DNA of 64,000 bases from Niveibacterium microcysteis (GTDB lineage Bacteria > Pseudomonadota > Gammaproteobacteria > Burkholderiales > Rhodocyclaceae). Location of the stretch: the NCBI RefSeq assembly GCF_017161445.1, contig NZ_CP071060.1, positions 2,294,001 through 2,358,000 on the forward strand, read 5' to 3'. A program made the translations under genes and the position numbers. Positions 1 through 9,311 of the stretch are shown piece by piece. Under the pieces are notes generated by a model. The model worked only from the letters and a program-made list of their open reading frames with translations, had not been told where the DNA came from and searched no databases. Numbering within the stretch: position 1 is the first letter of the stretch; the number at the start of each line of letters is the position of its first letter.

Positions 1-854
1 ACTCTGGCGCTTGCCTCCGCGACAAGCTCCGGCGCGCGATATGAGAGTTTCTGTTGGAGTTGCTGCTCGAAGCTCTCTGCGAAAAGGTCGAAGGTCCGCT
101 CCACATAGTCGTCCGCTGCACGTACGGGCACGTCGATACCGCTGCAGGCGGCGTACATATGGCGTGGGGTAGGGTGGTCGGGCATGACCTCCATCCAGTG
201 GCGGTAGACATCTGCCGCTTCCTGTAGGCGCCCCTGTGTGAAATAGAGTGCTCCGAGAAGATGGTGGCCATCCGCGTGCTGCGGCATCAAAGAAATGGCC
301 CGCGAGTAGTAGCCGATCGCGTCGTCGTGGCGTTCAAGCTGATCGCAAAGAAGTCCGAAATTATTGAGCGACTTGAGGTGATCTGGCGCGATGCTGAGCG
401 CAGTGTTCAGCAAGGCTTCGGCTTCCCCGAAGCGATCCTGCGCCCGGCAAAGCGTTGCGAGGTTGGATAGCGTGTCCGGGGTCTCCAGTCGCAGTTCGAG
501 TACACGTCGGTAGTGTCGTTCGGCCTCGTCGAGTCGACCGGCAAGGGCGAGGATATTGCCGAGGTTGTTGTGAAAGTCTGGGAAGTCCGGGACCATCGCG
601 ATGGCTTGCTCAATAAGCGCTATCGCCTCGTCAGGGCGCCCTTTCTGATTAGTAAGAACGCCGAGAAAATGCAGCACATCGGGGTGTTCAGGAGCAACCT
701 CCAGTATTCGGCGATACAGCGCCTCTGCCGGATCAAGCCGACGCTGACGATGCAGCGCTACCGCGTATGCAATGGCTTCTTCAAGGTTCAACTCAGTAGC
801 CACTTCCGCCTCTGCACCGGATGGAGGAGGAGCCAGACGTTCACTCGTATTCAA
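1..854 (-). CDS. TPR-repeat protein, partial, possible TPR-methyltransferase (COG4976-like)
   Basis: The minus strand is open from about 884 to the left edge, so the C-terminus is missing. The visible 284 residues consist of about six tetratricopeptide repeats (helical pairs with G, Y/A and P spacing, e.g. LHFLGVLTNQKGRPDEAIAL and NNLGNILALAGRLDEAERHY). A linker follows with the pattern FDLFAESFEQQLQQKLSYRAPELV in which Phe-Asp, Ser-Phe and Tyr-Arg-Ala-Pro recur. That linker is typical of TPR proteins fused to a SAM-dependent methyltransferase (COG4976); the methyltransferase itself would lie outside the window, so this part is inference. The chosen start is TTG at 854 because GGGGGA lies 9 nt upstream and no ATG occurs before residue 86. 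It is the last visible gene of the type VI operon strand, 236 bp after the M35 gene, and may be an accessory or unrelated gene. Confidence 0.75.
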   Translation of the reverse strand, partial: MNTSERLAPPPSGAEAEVATELNLEEAIAYAVALHRQRRLDPAEALYRRILEVAPEHPDVLHFLGVLTNQKGRPDEAIALIEQAIAMVPDFPDFHNNLGNILALAGRLDEAERHYRRVLELRLETPDTLSNLATLCRAQDRFGEAEALLNTALSIAPDHLKSLNNFGLLCDQLERHDDAIGYYSRAISLMPQHADGHHLLGALYFTQGRLQEAADVYRHWMEVMPDHPTPRHMYAACSGIDVPVRAADDYVERTFDLFAESFEQQLQQKLSYRAPELVAEASAR

Positions 855-1090
855 GGCTGAGATTCCCCCGGGTCGGCTTACAGATCAGAAATTCAGATTC
901 GGTCGATTGGAATGCGCAACGCTACGGTTGTTCTCCAGACGCAAGCTCAGCCAGTCGCACGTCTGGGCCAGACCATCGCGACTGGCGGCGGAGATGCTCC
1001 TCAAAACTCGCCATCTCTGCCTAGCGTTACTGGCCTCTCGTGCGAGGAAACTGTGGTGGTGGCAACGCGTTCTAAGCCACCTTTCCGGCC

Positions 1091-1648
1091 TTAGCGTATG
1101 AACTCACCCAGAAAACGGTTGTAGTTCTCCGCATTCAGGGCCGCCTTCTGCGGGTCGTTTGCCGCATAACTCAAGCAGACATCGACCTTGTAGCTGAGAT
1201 CGGTCGTACCGCCAACCTTGTGTGAGAGTTCGTGATACATGGTCTCCGCGAGATCGTTGATGTTCCCGTTATGCGTTTTGGGGACCATGAGTACGCGCAT
1301 ACCGCTACCGGCATGGATGGTTCGGCTGAACTGGTCACCCGGGCCGTCGTTACGGATCTTCCAGACGTAGCCGCAAAGCCCACCTTCCTGCTTGTCGATC
1401 GCGTTCCCCGTAGCGTCTGCAAAGGTGATTGGACGCTTCTGGATCGCTTCGTCGATTTCCTTGACGATGCTTGCCACCTTCATCAGGTGAGCGTTCTTTC
1501 CGGTGCTATCAAACCACTTGCTGAAGGCCGTAAGGTCACCCGAAAGCAGGGCGTCCTTCGCCGCCGCCGATGCGGCCTTGAGAACCATTGTCGCCGCAAT
1601 CAGTTGTTGCTGTTGAGGGATCGAAAAACCATCAAATTTGAAGGGCAT
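1091..1648 (-). CDS. M35-type (Asp-zincin) metalloendopeptidase, candidate T6SS effector
   Basis: This 185-residue protein carries the zinc motif HELSH at 139-143 and GTTDLSY at 147-153. It then has an Ala-X2-Asp-Pro-X-Lys-Ala-Ala-X-Asn-Ala-X-Asn-Tyr segment at 162-176. HExxH plus GTxDxxY with a C-terminal NADxY-like tail is the signature of M35 Asp-zincins (deuterolysin/lysine-specific endopeptidase fold), where two His and the Asp bind zinc and Glu140 is the base. No signal peptide is visible, so export would need another route. It sits 90 bp downstream of tssH on the same strand with its own GAGGA ribosome site 7 nt before ATG. The location suggests a type VI cargo effector, but no PAAR, Hcp or VgrG fusion and no obvious immunity gene are visible. 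The family call is firm; the effector role is inference. Confidence 0.78.
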   Translation of the reverse strand: MPFKFDGFSIPQQQQLIAATMVLKAASAAAKDALLSGDLTAFSKWFDSTGKNAHLMKVASIVKEIDEAIQKRPITFADATGNAIDKQEGGLCGYVWKIRNDGPGDQFSRTIHAGSGMRVLMVPKTHNGNINDLAETMYHELSHKVGGTTDLSYKVDVCLSYAANDPQKAALNAENYNRFLGEFIR

Positions 1649-1683
1649 GGCGGCATCCTCATTTAAGTTTCAGTCTGGACACG

Positions 1684-1712
1684 GAGCGGCCCGTCGGACC
1701 ACGGGATCGCTC
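1684..1712 (-). other. Imperfect inverted repeat between tssH and the M35 gene
   Basis: GAGCG-g-CCCGT and ACGGG-at-CGCTC form two 5-bp stem blocks around a 6-nt loop. No T-run follows on the minus strand, so this is not a convincing intrinsic terminator. It could reduce read-through into the peptidase gene or protect the 3' end of the upstream message. Confidence 0.3.
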
Positions 1713-1738
1713 GACGAACGAGAAAGCGAGTTGAGGGC

Positions 1739-4468
1739 TCAGAACTCGTATTTGAAGTCTCCACTCTCCGTTCCGACGCGTACCCGTTGGATCGGTGTGC
1801 CTTCCATCATTCGGGTAAGGAATTCGCGCGAGATATCCGGCAGCATGGTGTTAGTCAGAATCGCGTCGATCATCCGCCCACCGGACTCGCTCTCAGTGCA
1901 GCGCGAGACCACCAGCTTGACAACGTCGTCCGAGTATTCGAACGGAATCTTGTAGCGCGCTTCAACGCGCTTCTTAATGCGGTTGAGTTGCAGCTTGACG
2001 ATCTTGCCGAGCATCTCGTCCGAAAGCGGGTAGTAGGGAATCGTCACCAAGCGGCCGAGTAGGGCGGGCGGGAAGATCTTCAGAAGTGGCTCACGCAATG
2101 CCTTGGCGAGGCCTTCCGGATCTGGCAGCAATTCCGGATCGCGGCACATGCCTGCGATCATTTCGGTGCCGGCATTGGTGGTCAGCAGGATCAGCGTGTT
2201 CTTGAAGTCGATGAAACGGCCTTCGCCATCTTCCATGAACCCCTTGTCGAATACCTGGAAGAAGATCTCGTGGACATCCGGGTGGGCCTTCTCCACTTCA
2301 TCGAGTAGCACGACGGAATAGGGCTTGCGGCGCACCGCTTCGGTCAGCACGCCGCCTTCCCCGTAGCCGACGTAGCCGGGCGGGGCGCCTTTGAGCGTGG
2401 AGACGGTGTGCGCCTCCTGATATTCGCTCATGTTGATGATGATGAGGTTCTGTTCGCCCCCGTAGAGCGCCTCGGCCAGCGCCAGTGCAGTTTCCGTCTT
2501 GCCGACACCAGACGTGCCAGCAAGCATGAAGACGCCGATGGGCTTTTGCGGGTTGTCCAAACCGGCACGCGAAGTCTGGATGCGCTTTGCGATCATCTCC
2601 ATCGCGTGGTCTTGACCAATGACTCGTTCGCCAAGCGTCTTGGCAAGATTGAGAATTGTCTCGACTTCGTTGCGTGCCATGCGCCCAACTGGGATACCGG
2701 TCCAGTCGCCCACAACACTCGCGACGGCTTGGTAGTCAACGGTGGGCAGGATGAGCGGGTTTTCACCCTGCAAATCTGCGAGCTGCCGCTGCACAGATTT
2801 GAGGGTTTCGAGGTGCGTCAAGCGTTCCGCCTCAGCGGCAGCATCGTCACCTGTCGGTGGGGTTGTGCTCTCTGCAGCAACCGCCTCCGCGGCGGCTTCG
2901 AGCTTGCTGCCGGTACCTTCCACCGGCTTGATGCCGGCGCGCAGTTTGGCACGCAGATCGAGCAACTGCGTAACGAGTTCACGCTCGCCATTCCAGCGCG
3001 TCTCTAGCGAGGCCAGCCGCTCTCGCTCGTGGGCAAGTAGCTCGTTGGCTTCGACCTCACGCTTGCCGATATCGATGCCGATGGCCTTTTCGCGCCCAAT
3101 GATCGCCAGCTCTGTTTCCAGACCCTCGATGCGCTTGCGGCTGTCGTCGACCTCCGCGGGGACGGCGTGCAGGCTCACTGCAACGCGCGCACATGCGGTG
3201 TCGAGGAGGCTTACCGACTTGTCTGGCAATTGCCGTGCAGGAATGTAGCGATGCGAGAGTTTGACGGCGGCCTCAAGGGCTTCGTCGAGAATCTGAACCT
3301 TGTGGTGTTGCTCCATCGTTGAGGCGACGCCGCGCATCATCAATATCGCCTTGGGCTCGTCAGGTTCGTCGACCTGCACCGTCTGGAAGCGCCGTGTAAG
3401 TGCCGGGTCCTTCTCGATGTGCTTCTTGTATTCGGCAAACGTCGTTGCGCCAATCGTCCGCAGAGTGCCACGCGCCAATGCGGGCTTCAGCAGGTTGGCG
3501 GCGTCACCGGTTCCGGCCGCGCCGCCGGCGCCTACCAAGGTGTGCGTCTCGTCGATGAAAAGGATGATCGGCTTGGGACTGGATTGGACTTCTTCGATGA
3601 CGGAACGCAGACGCTGTTCGAACTCGCCTTTCATGCTGGCCCCGGCTTGCAGCAGGCCAACGTCAAGGGAACGAAGCTCCACATCCTTCAGGCTGGGCGG
3701 CACGTCGCCACGGGCAATGCGCTGCGCAAACCCCTCCACAACGGCGGTCTTACCGACGCCGGCTTCGCCCACCAGAATCGGATTGTTCTGACGCCGGCGC
3801 ATCAGGATGTCGACAACCTGGCGGATTTCGTCGTCACGGCCAACGATCGGATCCATCTTGCCGCCGCGAGCCTGCTCGGTCAGGTCAACAGTGAATTTCT
3901 TGAGCGCCTCCTGCTTGCCGAGCGCAGCCGGCGCGATGGCACCGCTGGCTTCGCCAGGCGCGCCGCTGCCATCGCTCGGGACTCCGCCGTCTTCTGGCGA
4001 TCCGGCAACGATGCGCGCGAAGTCGTCGCTCAAGGTGTCTGGCTTGATGCGATCGAACTGCTTGGAGATGCTGGAGAGTGCGTTACGCAGGCTTGGCGTT
4101 TTGATTGCGCCAAGAATCAGGTGGCCTGTTCGTACCTGATTGTCCTTGAACAGCAACGAGCCATAGACCCAGCCACGCTCGACAGCGTTTTCCACATGCT
4201 CCGACAGGTCGGAAATCGCTGTGGAGCCCCTCGGCAAGCGGTCCAGCGCCGCAGTGATATCGCCAGCAAGTTTGCCGCTATCCAACTCAAAGTGACGCAC
4301 GATGTGATGCACGTCCGAGTCGGGGTTCTGCAGGATCTGCGCAATCCAATGGACAAGCTCCACATAAGGATTGCCGCGGAGTTTGCAGAAAACCGTGGCG
4401 CCCTCGATGGCCTTGTAGCCCAGGCTGTTCAGTTTTCCGAAGAGTGCAACTCGACTGATTTCACTCAT
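1739..4468 (-). CDS. tssH: Type VI secretion ATPase TssH/ClpV
   Basis: This 909-residue double-AAA+ ATPase of the ClpB/Hsp100 type matches the usual ClpV length. It disassembles the contracted TssB/TssC sheath in the cytoplasm so the subunits can be reused. An N-terminal Clp-N region (about 1-165) precedes AAA-1 with Walker A GEAGVGKT and Walker B ILFIDETHTL. A coiled middle domain (about 400-560) carries an Ala/Glu-rich insert, and AAA-2 has GTSGVGKT and VVLLDEVEKAHPDV. The N-terminal domain residues GYKAIEGATVFCKLRGNPYVELVHW fit ClpV rather than housekeeping ClpB. It lies 33 bp downstream of tssG. Note that the glycine/alanine-rich linker after the N-domain (about 152-182) is long and low-complexity, which is common in ClpV. 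Confidence 0.96.
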   Translation of the reverse strand: MSEISRVALFGKLNSLGYKAIEGATVFCKLRGNPYVELVHWIAQILQNPDSDVHHIVRHFELDSGKLAGDITAALDRLPRGSTAISDLSEHVENAVERGWVYGSLLFKDNQVRTGHLILGAIKTPSLRNALSSISKQFDRIKPDTLSDDFARIVAGSPEDGGVPSDGSGAPGEASGAIAPAALGKQEALKKFTVDLTEQARGGKMDPIVGRDDEIRQVVDILMRRRQNNPILVGEAGVGKTAVVEGFAQRIARGDVPPSLKDVELRSLDVGLLQAGASMKGEFEQRLRSVIEEVQSSPKPIILFIDETHTLVGAGGAAGTGDAANLLKPALARGTLRTIGATTFAEYKKHIEKDPALTRRFQTVQVDEPDEPKAILMMRGVASTMEQHHKVQILDEALEAAVKLSHRYIPARQLPDKSVSLLDTACARVAVSLHAVPAEVDDSRKRIEGLETELAIIGREKAIGIDIGKREVEANELLAHERERLASLETRWNGERELVTQLLDLRAKLRAGIKPVEGTGSKLEAAAEAVAAESTTPPTGDDAAAEAERLTHLETLKSVQRQLADLQGENPLILPTVDYQAVASVVGDWTGIPVGRMARNEVETILNLAKTLGERVIGQDHAMEMIAKRIQTSRAGLDNPQKPIGVFMLAGTSGVGKTETALALAEALYGGEQNLIIINMSEYQEAHTVSTLKGAPPGYVGYGEGGVLTEAVRRKPYSVVLLDEVEKAHPDVHEIFFQVFDKGFMEDGEGRFIDFKNTLILLTTNAGTEMIAGMCRDPELLPDPEGLAKALREPLLKIFPPALLGRLVTIPYYPLSDEMLGKIVKLQLNRIKKRVEARYKIPFEYSDDVVKLVVSRCTESESGGRMIDAILTNTMLPDISREFLTRMMEGTPIQRVRVGTESGDFKYEF

Positions 4469-4501
4469 TGCTGTCTCGCTGTGGGGTGTAGGGTTGTGGA
4501 G

Positions 4502-5566
4502 TCAGACTTTGGATGCGTCTGGTGCGCTGCGCTTTCGCCTTACGAGGCGTTCGACGTCCAAAACGAGATCGGTCGCATCCTTTGTTCGGTGCTGGCATCC
4601 GAGCCAACCACTCAAGCCGAGGCGACCTAGACGACCTAACGCCAGCTTGGGAATCTCGCCGCGCTTCAGAGTGAGCCGCGCATCCCAGTCATACTCGTGA
4701 CCGGTGTAGTTCCGCACACAGGCTGCAAGCTTCGAGATCCCGACTGTGTCGGGAAGCAGCGCCGCGTATTCCGCAAACGATAGCGGACCGAGATGCAGGC
4801 GGAATTTGTGCTGGCGATCCCAGATTCGTTGCCCCGCCAGCGCATTGCGCCCGAGGCGGGCGGTATTTCCACCTAGACGCGTGCGGTCGCGCGTTTCCAT
4901 CGTCATCCAGTGACCGACAAACTGTTCGACCTCGGCGTGAATTCGGAAGGTGCCAGATACCAGCTTCGCGAGACCTTCTGCATTCCTGACCTGGCGGCTT
5001 AACAGCCCCGCGTGGTGCAGCTTGGCAAAATCGGGCATCGCATCGCGGTTACGCAGCGATGGCAAGCCGACGCCAAAAAGGGCGCCCACCTGATAACCGA
5101 AACGATCTTCGTCGGGGCGGTCAAGGCTTACCGTTGGCTGCGCCTGTGCCCACGCACGGTAGAAGAGCGTGAGCAAGCGGTGGTGGAAGATGTCGGCGAA
5201 GCGGGCGAAAGTTGGATCGCCGGCATTCATCAGACGCCCGCGAGCGTACTCAGTCAGGTGTAGCGGCAGCGGGCCGTTTGGACCGAACAACCCGAAGAAG
5301 CGCACTTCGAGTCGTGGCGTAGGGGCATTGCTTGGGCGAACCAACGCAGAGAGGCTTGCTGGCGCGAAGGACATGGCGGGTTCCTGCCCGAGCCGGATTG
5401 GCTCTTCCGCGGGCTTTAGCGCAGCCCCCCAGCGTGGACGCTCTGGATACAGACATTCCAAGCGCCTTAGGGCCTGGAAGAAGTCGTGTTTCCAGGGAGC
5501 CTGCGCGATCGCCCCAAGCAGCGCATCGCGGCTCGCTTGCCTTACAGCGTCGGTCGCAAGCCGCAT
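4502..5566 (-). CDS. tssG: Type VI baseplate protein TssG
   Basis: The 354-residue protein has the TssG (ImpH/VasB) signature: an N-terminal WKHDFFQALRRLE segment, then FFGLFGPNGPLPLHLTEY and a conserved central block on the HHRLLTLFYRAWA motif. TssG forms the TssF2G wedge of the cytoplasmic baseplate with TssE and TssK. A TTG at 5578 would give a slightly longer protein, but the ATG at 5566 has GGAG 6 nt upstream and is preferred. The start overlaps the end of tssF by 25 bp, which indicates translational coupling and matches the fixed tssF-tssG stoichiometry. The C-terminus is basic and Gly/Leu-rich. Confidence 0.94.
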   Translation of the reverse strand: MRLATDAVRQASRDALLGAIAQAPWKHDFFQALRRLECLYPERPRWGAALKPAEEPIRLGQEPAMSFAPASLSALVRPSNAPTPRLEVRFFGLFGPNGPLPLHLTEYARGRLMNAGDPTFARFADIFHHRLLTLFYRAWAQAQPTVSLDRPDEDRFGYQVGALFGVGLPSLRNRDAMPDFAKLHHAGLLSRQVRNAEGLAKLVSGTFRIHAEVEQFVGHWMTMETRDRTRLGGNTARLGRNALAGQRIWDRQHKFRLHLGPLSFAEYAALLPDTVGISKLAACVRNYTGHEYDWDARLTLKRGEIPKLALGRLGRLGLSGWLGCQHRTKDATDLVLDVERLVRRKRSAPDASKV

Positions 5567-7416
5567 CGCGCACTCCAATGCATCAGTTGTCCGCGCGACA
5601 TCGAGTGCAGCACGGTCTCGGTGAAGCTGTTCAGGCTGACGTGGCGGGCGAAGAACCGCTCAAGCACGGCGCCAAGCAAGAACGCACTGCCCCCCTCAAA
5701 GGCCATTTCATCGACGGTCACGGCAATTTGTACGCCTCGGCCGAAGCAAAGCGGGCCCGGCATTGGCAAGCGGGTTACGACGGGCACGCTTTCGATCCCT
5801 CGAACGCCTTCGATTTGGCGTCGCATGCCAGCATCATTGGTGGAGGCATAGAGTTCGAGCAGTTCGCGCAGAGCCGCGGCGCCTGACTGTTTGTCCGTAT
5901 CAAGCAGCGAAAGGTAGTTGAGCGAAAGGTGGCTAATCAGCTTCCAGGCCGTCACCCCATCGGCGACAGCGGCGTAGGGTTTTGAGGGGCCCTTGACGAC
6001 CCGGATTGCGGTTACGGGTGCCGAGATGTCCAGCGTGAAGTCACTCCGGGTCAGCCCGAAGGGCATCAGGATCGGCAAATCACGGTTCGTGCACAACGCT
6101 TTCAGCGATAGCTGCCGCAGATCCGCGCGATAGGGAGCCTCGTTCGGGTCTACCAGCGAGATAAAGACCTCACTGCCGATATAACTCGACCTTGCCCCAA
6201 CACGCTTTTGCTTCTCGGAGTAGAGGCGGGGCTCCCGGCGCAGCGTATAAAAGCCGTGCGATGCGGCTTCTGCCGCCCCGATATCTGCATAAAAAGGCTC
6301 GAAACGCTGCTCACTATCGGGGCCGGTTCCGTGGCCCGTGACTTCAACAAGGTCATAGACCTCGAAGTCCATCGGCCGTGTTCGGTCCACCACGACCTGA
6401 AATTCGTGGTTGCTGTCGTCAAGGTGGATACGGTCGGTGCGACGGGAGAAGAGATTGATCGCTGGGGTGCAGTTCAGCGCGAAATTCGCGGCTTCGACAA
6501 CCCCCTCCAGCGCAGCATCGCCCCGCCCGAACAACAGGATCAGTTCAACTTCGTTAGCCTTGCATCGAGAGAAGGCCCGCGCGAGTCCGCTGACATCAAA
6601 GAACAAGTAGCGCTGCGGGAATGAAAAATATTCCTGCAGCAGACGATAGCCACCGAAGGAGCGAGTCGATATCGGGAGAAGCGCGTCGGCATCATCAAAT
6701 CCGGCGAGTTGAACCTGATCCGAGTCGAGGAATTCACTCCAAGACGGCGCGCCCGACGGTGGCGCAACGACTGCACCCAGGCAGCTCGAGCCGATGAATT
6801 CGTGAAGGCGGTATGCGACCTCATCAGCTCCTGCCAGAAAGAAGCGCAATTGCTTGGTCAGCAGGTCAGAGAAGTTCAAACCGGCGGTGGTCCGCAACTG
6901 CAGCCGCACCCCGCCTTTCACGCGCGCGCCCGCGGGCAAGCGGGGTAGGGGAATGTCTGGCGCAAATGAGAAATAGCGTGCGCCAACCACTTCGAGCGGC
7001 CACAGCGTCACATCCTGAGCGGTGGTGAATTCACAGGGCGTAATCTCGTTGCGTGGGATGACTCCTTGTAAGGCAGTGCCGCGAGGGATGATCACCCCCG
7101 TTCCCAAATTCGGGTCGCCCAACTCTGGTTGCAACTGCGCCACCAACATTGCCGGCGTGGGTGCCAGGTAGTGCGGGTACAGCATCTCGAGCAGACGCTG
7201 GGTGAACCTCGGAAACTCTGCGTCCAGCTTGAGCTGGACTCGCGATGTGAGAAAGGCAAAGCCTTCCATCAAGCGCTCGACGTATGGATCAGTCACTTCG
7301 ATGCCATCAACGCCAAGCCGGCCGGCGATCTTCGGAAACTGCTGGGCAAACTCTGCGCCCATCTCGCGCAGATGCCGCAATTCGTCGTTGTAGTAGCGAA
7401 GCAGGCGAGGATCCAT
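5542..7416 (-). CDS. tssF: Type VI baseplate protein TssF
   Basis: The 624-residue protein has the usual TssF (ImpG/VasA) length. It begins MDPRLLRYYNDELRHLREMG and continues with FAQQFPKIAGRLG, the classic TssF N-terminus, followed by ERLMEGFAFLTSRVQLKLD and FPRFTQRLLEMLYPHYL. TssF is the main structural component of the baseplate wedge. It lies 8 bp after tssE and overlaps tssG, so the EFG block is tightly coupled. No unusual substitutions are apparent at this level of inspection. Confidence 0.95.
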   Translation of the reverse strand: MDPRLLRYYNDELRHLREMGAEFAQQFPKIAGRLGVDGIEVTDPYVERLMEGFAFLTSRVQLKLDAEFPRFTQRLLEMLYPHYLAPTPAMLVAQLQPELGDPNLGTGVIIPRGTALQGVIPRNEITPCEFTTAQDVTLWPLEVVGARYFSFAPDIPLPRLPAGARVKGGVRLQLRTTAGLNFSDLLTKQLRFFLAGADEVAYRLHEFIGSSCLGAVVAPPSGAPSWSEFLDSDQVQLAGFDDADALLPISTRSFGGYRLLQEYFSFPQRYLFFDVSGLARAFSRCKANEVELILLFGRGDAALEGVVEAANFALNCTPAINLFSRRTDRIHLDDSNHEFQVVVDRTRPMDFEVYDLVEVTGHGTGPDSEQRFEPFYADIGAAEAASHGFYTLRREPRLYSEKQKRVGARSSYIGSEVFISLVDPNEAPYRADLRQLSLKALCTNRDLPILMPFGLTRSDFTLDISAPVTAIRVVKGPSKPYAAVADGVTAWKLISHLSLNYLSLLDTDKQSGAAALRELLELYASTNDAGMRRQIEGVRGIESVPVVTRLPMPGPLCFGRGVQIAVTVDEMAFEGGSAFLLGAVLERFFARHVSLNSFTETVLHSMSRGQLMHWSARCGLRPTL

Positions 7417-7424
7417 GGGGCTAC

Positions 7425-7931
7425 TTAGGCGTTAGCATCGGCCAATTCCACTTGGCCGGTTTCGAGATCGACTTCCGTACGCAGCAGCAATTCGAGCGGT
7501 ACCGGCTGAGCCCACAGTTGTGCAGAGATGCGAACACTCACGATGTTGTGCCAATTCAGAACGCTGTCCTGCGTAACCGCCTCAACCTGAAGCGTTTCGG
7601 GAAGGATTCGCGGTTCGAAGCGGACGATGGCTTCGCGGATTGCGCGTTCCAGGTCGCCCACTTCAAGGGTTGATGCTGTCTCGCCTGAGAATGCAGGTAG
7701 TCCGAAATTCAATACGGACGACTCGACGTCCGGATAGAGCGAGAGATCCTCGGTGGCCGACAGACGGGTTGCGTTCATGAGCCAAGCCAGATCGCGCAGC
7801 ACCGCGAATCGAAGTTGGCTCTTCGTCAAAACGCGTCGCTCCCGCGCTTCGGACTGCTGGCTAGGCTCGTCGTCGGTGAGGCGGTCGAGCAAGGCTGGTT
7901 GCAGCCGATCGAGCGGCGTTAATTCGGCCAT
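7425..7931 (-). CDS. tssE: Type VI baseplate protein TssE (gp25-like)
   Basis: The 168-residue protein carries a gp25/lysozyme-like fold typical of TssE: an N-terminal TPLDRLQPALLDRLTD segment, VLRDLAWLMNATR, and SVLNFGLPAFSG-X-LERAIREAIVRFEPRI-X-VEA. TssE is the phage gp25 homologue that nucleates sheath polymerisation at the baseplate. The ATG at 7931 is 2 bp from the stop of tagJ, so the two are probably translated as a pair. Length is within the family range, with a slightly long N-terminus. Confidence 0.92.
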   Translation of the reverse strand: MAELTPLDRLQPALLDRLTDDEPSQQSEARERRVLTKSQLRFAVLRDLAWLMNATRLSATEDLSLYPDVESSVLNFGLPAFSGETASTLEVGDLERAIREAIVRFEPRILPETLQVEAVTQDSVLNWHNIVSVRISAQLWAQPVPLELLLRTEVDLETGQVELADANA

Positions 7932-7933
7932 GC

Positions 7934-8746
7934 CTACGCAACCGCAGTTGGTGAAAAGGCGATTTCCCGTATGTTCATCAACGGTTTCTCGCTGACGTTT
8001 GTCGTCAGCACCCGCTGTCCGAGGCCATGGAATACGCCGTTGGAAACCTCAACCCAATCGGTCTTCCGCGCCAGGCGGATCAAAGGGTCTGGGTCTTGCT
8101 CTGAACCGGGGTAGCGCGTCGGAATCACTCCAACCGCTTCACCGCCATTGGTGAACAAGAAGTGCGCAGGCATCCACACGAGATCACGCAGATCCTCCGG
8201 CGGCTCGATATCGATCTTCGCGAGTGCCGAATAAGGAACGAAGTAGTACTTGCCGTTGATGACCGCCTCACATACCGGGCCAAGGCGCATGTCAGCATCG
8301 GCAATCCAAGAGAAAGCCTCTCCGTCAATCGTGCCGGCCGAAGGCGGCGCATCGTTGAACGCCTGCTCTCGCAAGGCCGTTGCACGCGCCGCGTCGCCTT
8401 GGCCGGCTGCGAGCAAAGACTCAATTAGCAGCGCGAGCCATTGCTCCGGCATCCCAAACACGAGCGGGGAGCGACGACCCGCAAACACATCATTCCGCAA
8501 CGCTTCGCAACGAAGCGCCTCGCGATACATCTGCGCCATGGCAAGGGTGGATGCGTCGAGCTCTGCAGCAACGTTGAGCTGATTGAGAGCTCGATCCCAC
8601 TGCCCTTGGACTGAGAGTAGCTGGAACAAGAAAACGCGAAGCTTCGGATCGGCTGGGTTGCCCCTGACGCCGTCCTGCAGGTACTTGAGCGCGAGGTCAG
8701 GATCAGCATCGCGAATGGCTTGTTCAGCAGCGGCAACCGGATTCAT
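7934..8746 (-). CDS. tagJ: Type VI accessory protein TagJ (ImpE family)
   Basis: The 270-residue protein matches the ImpE/TagJ family. A helical, TPR-like N-terminal half (AIRDADPDLALKYLQDGVRG, NPADPKLRVFLFQLLSVQGQ) is followed by a C-terminal domain with RLGPVCEAVINGKYYFVPYS and DLVWMPAHFLFTNG. TagJ binds TssB and can modulate ClpV-driven sheath disassembly. Its presence together with tssA-C and tssE-H places this cluster near the Pseudomonas H1-type subfamily. It lies 24 bp after the second hcp and 2 bp before tssE. Confidence 0.9.
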   Translation of the reverse strand: MNPVAAAEQAIRDADPDLALKYLQDGVRGNPADPKLRVFLFQLLSVQGQWDRALNQLNVAAELDASTLAMAQMYREALRCEALRNDVFAGRRSPLVFGMPEQWLALLIESLLAAGQGDAARATALREQAFNDAPPSAGTIDGEAFSWIADADMRLGPVCEAVINGKYYFVPYSALAKIDIEPPEDLRDLVWMPAHFLFTNGGEAVGVIPTRYPGSEQDPDPLIRLARKTDWVEVSNGVFHGLGQRVLTTNVSEKPLMNIREIAFSPTAVA

Positions 8747-8770
8747 AGGTTCGATCTCGCGCCAGGCGTG

Positions 8771-9262
8771 TCAGTCGGGTTGAACGTCAGTCTCAAAAAT
8801 CATCGCGCCGCGTGAGCCACCAGTCTTGGTCTGTGGCTGATACTCAACGGCAATCTTCTGGAATCCCACTCGAAACACTTCACCCAGCACGGTGGAATCG
8901 GCATCCAGTCCGCCCTCTATGTGGTGGTGGGTAATCCGTGCTTTCTCCAGCGTGATCGTGAAATAGTCCAGGGCGTCGACACCGCCCGCTTTTCGAACAG
9001 AAAGCGTGAGCTTCTTGATCACCTCGTTGCTGCGCAATGCGGCCATCAGCGCTGTGGTCGCCGAATCCACACGCTTGGTGATTTCAAGCTCCTGTAAAGA
9101 GGTTCTCCCTCCGCGTTGGCCGAGCGCTTCGTGCGAAGCGTCCATCCCCCAAGCCCAGCTGATGACGTCTATTTCGTCCGGATGTTTGGGGTCAACCGAT
9201 TCGCCCTTGATCACACCTTGCTTTGTGCCTTCGATTTTCACGAACATGTCGCGGTGTGACAT
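8771..9262 (-). CDS. Second Hcp-family tube protein
   Basis: This 163-residue Hcp (TssD) homologue starts MSHRDMFVKIEGTKQGVIKG and has the family landmarks: the FVKIEG strand, DEIDVISWAWGMD, ELEITKRVDSATTALM, and AVEYQPQTKTGGS near the C-terminus. Hcp forms hexameric rings that stack into the inner tube and can carry small effectors. It is clearly diverged from the Hcp encoded just upstream at 9351, with no poly-Gly loop. It is separated from that gene by a strong hairpin, so it may be expressed at a lower level and act as a specialised tube or cargo-carrying ring. That functional split is inference. Confidence 0.9.
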   Translation of the reverse strand: MSHRDMFVKIEGTKQGVIKGESVDPKHPDEIDVISWAWGMDASHEALGQRGGRTSLQELEITKRVDSATTALMAALRSNEVIKKLTLSVRKAGGVDALDYFTITLEKARITHHHIEGGLDADSTVLGEVFRVGFQKIAVEYQPQTKTGGSRGAMIFETDVQPD

Positions 9263-9311
9263 GGGGTGCGAGCTCCAATCAAGCCGTTAAGTAAGACTCT
9301 CGACGAAACTA

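Noticed and set aside
3419..4630. A 403-codon plus-strand frame opposite tssH and tssG
   Set aside because: It overlaps two genes with family-wide motifs and has no protein-like pattern of its own.
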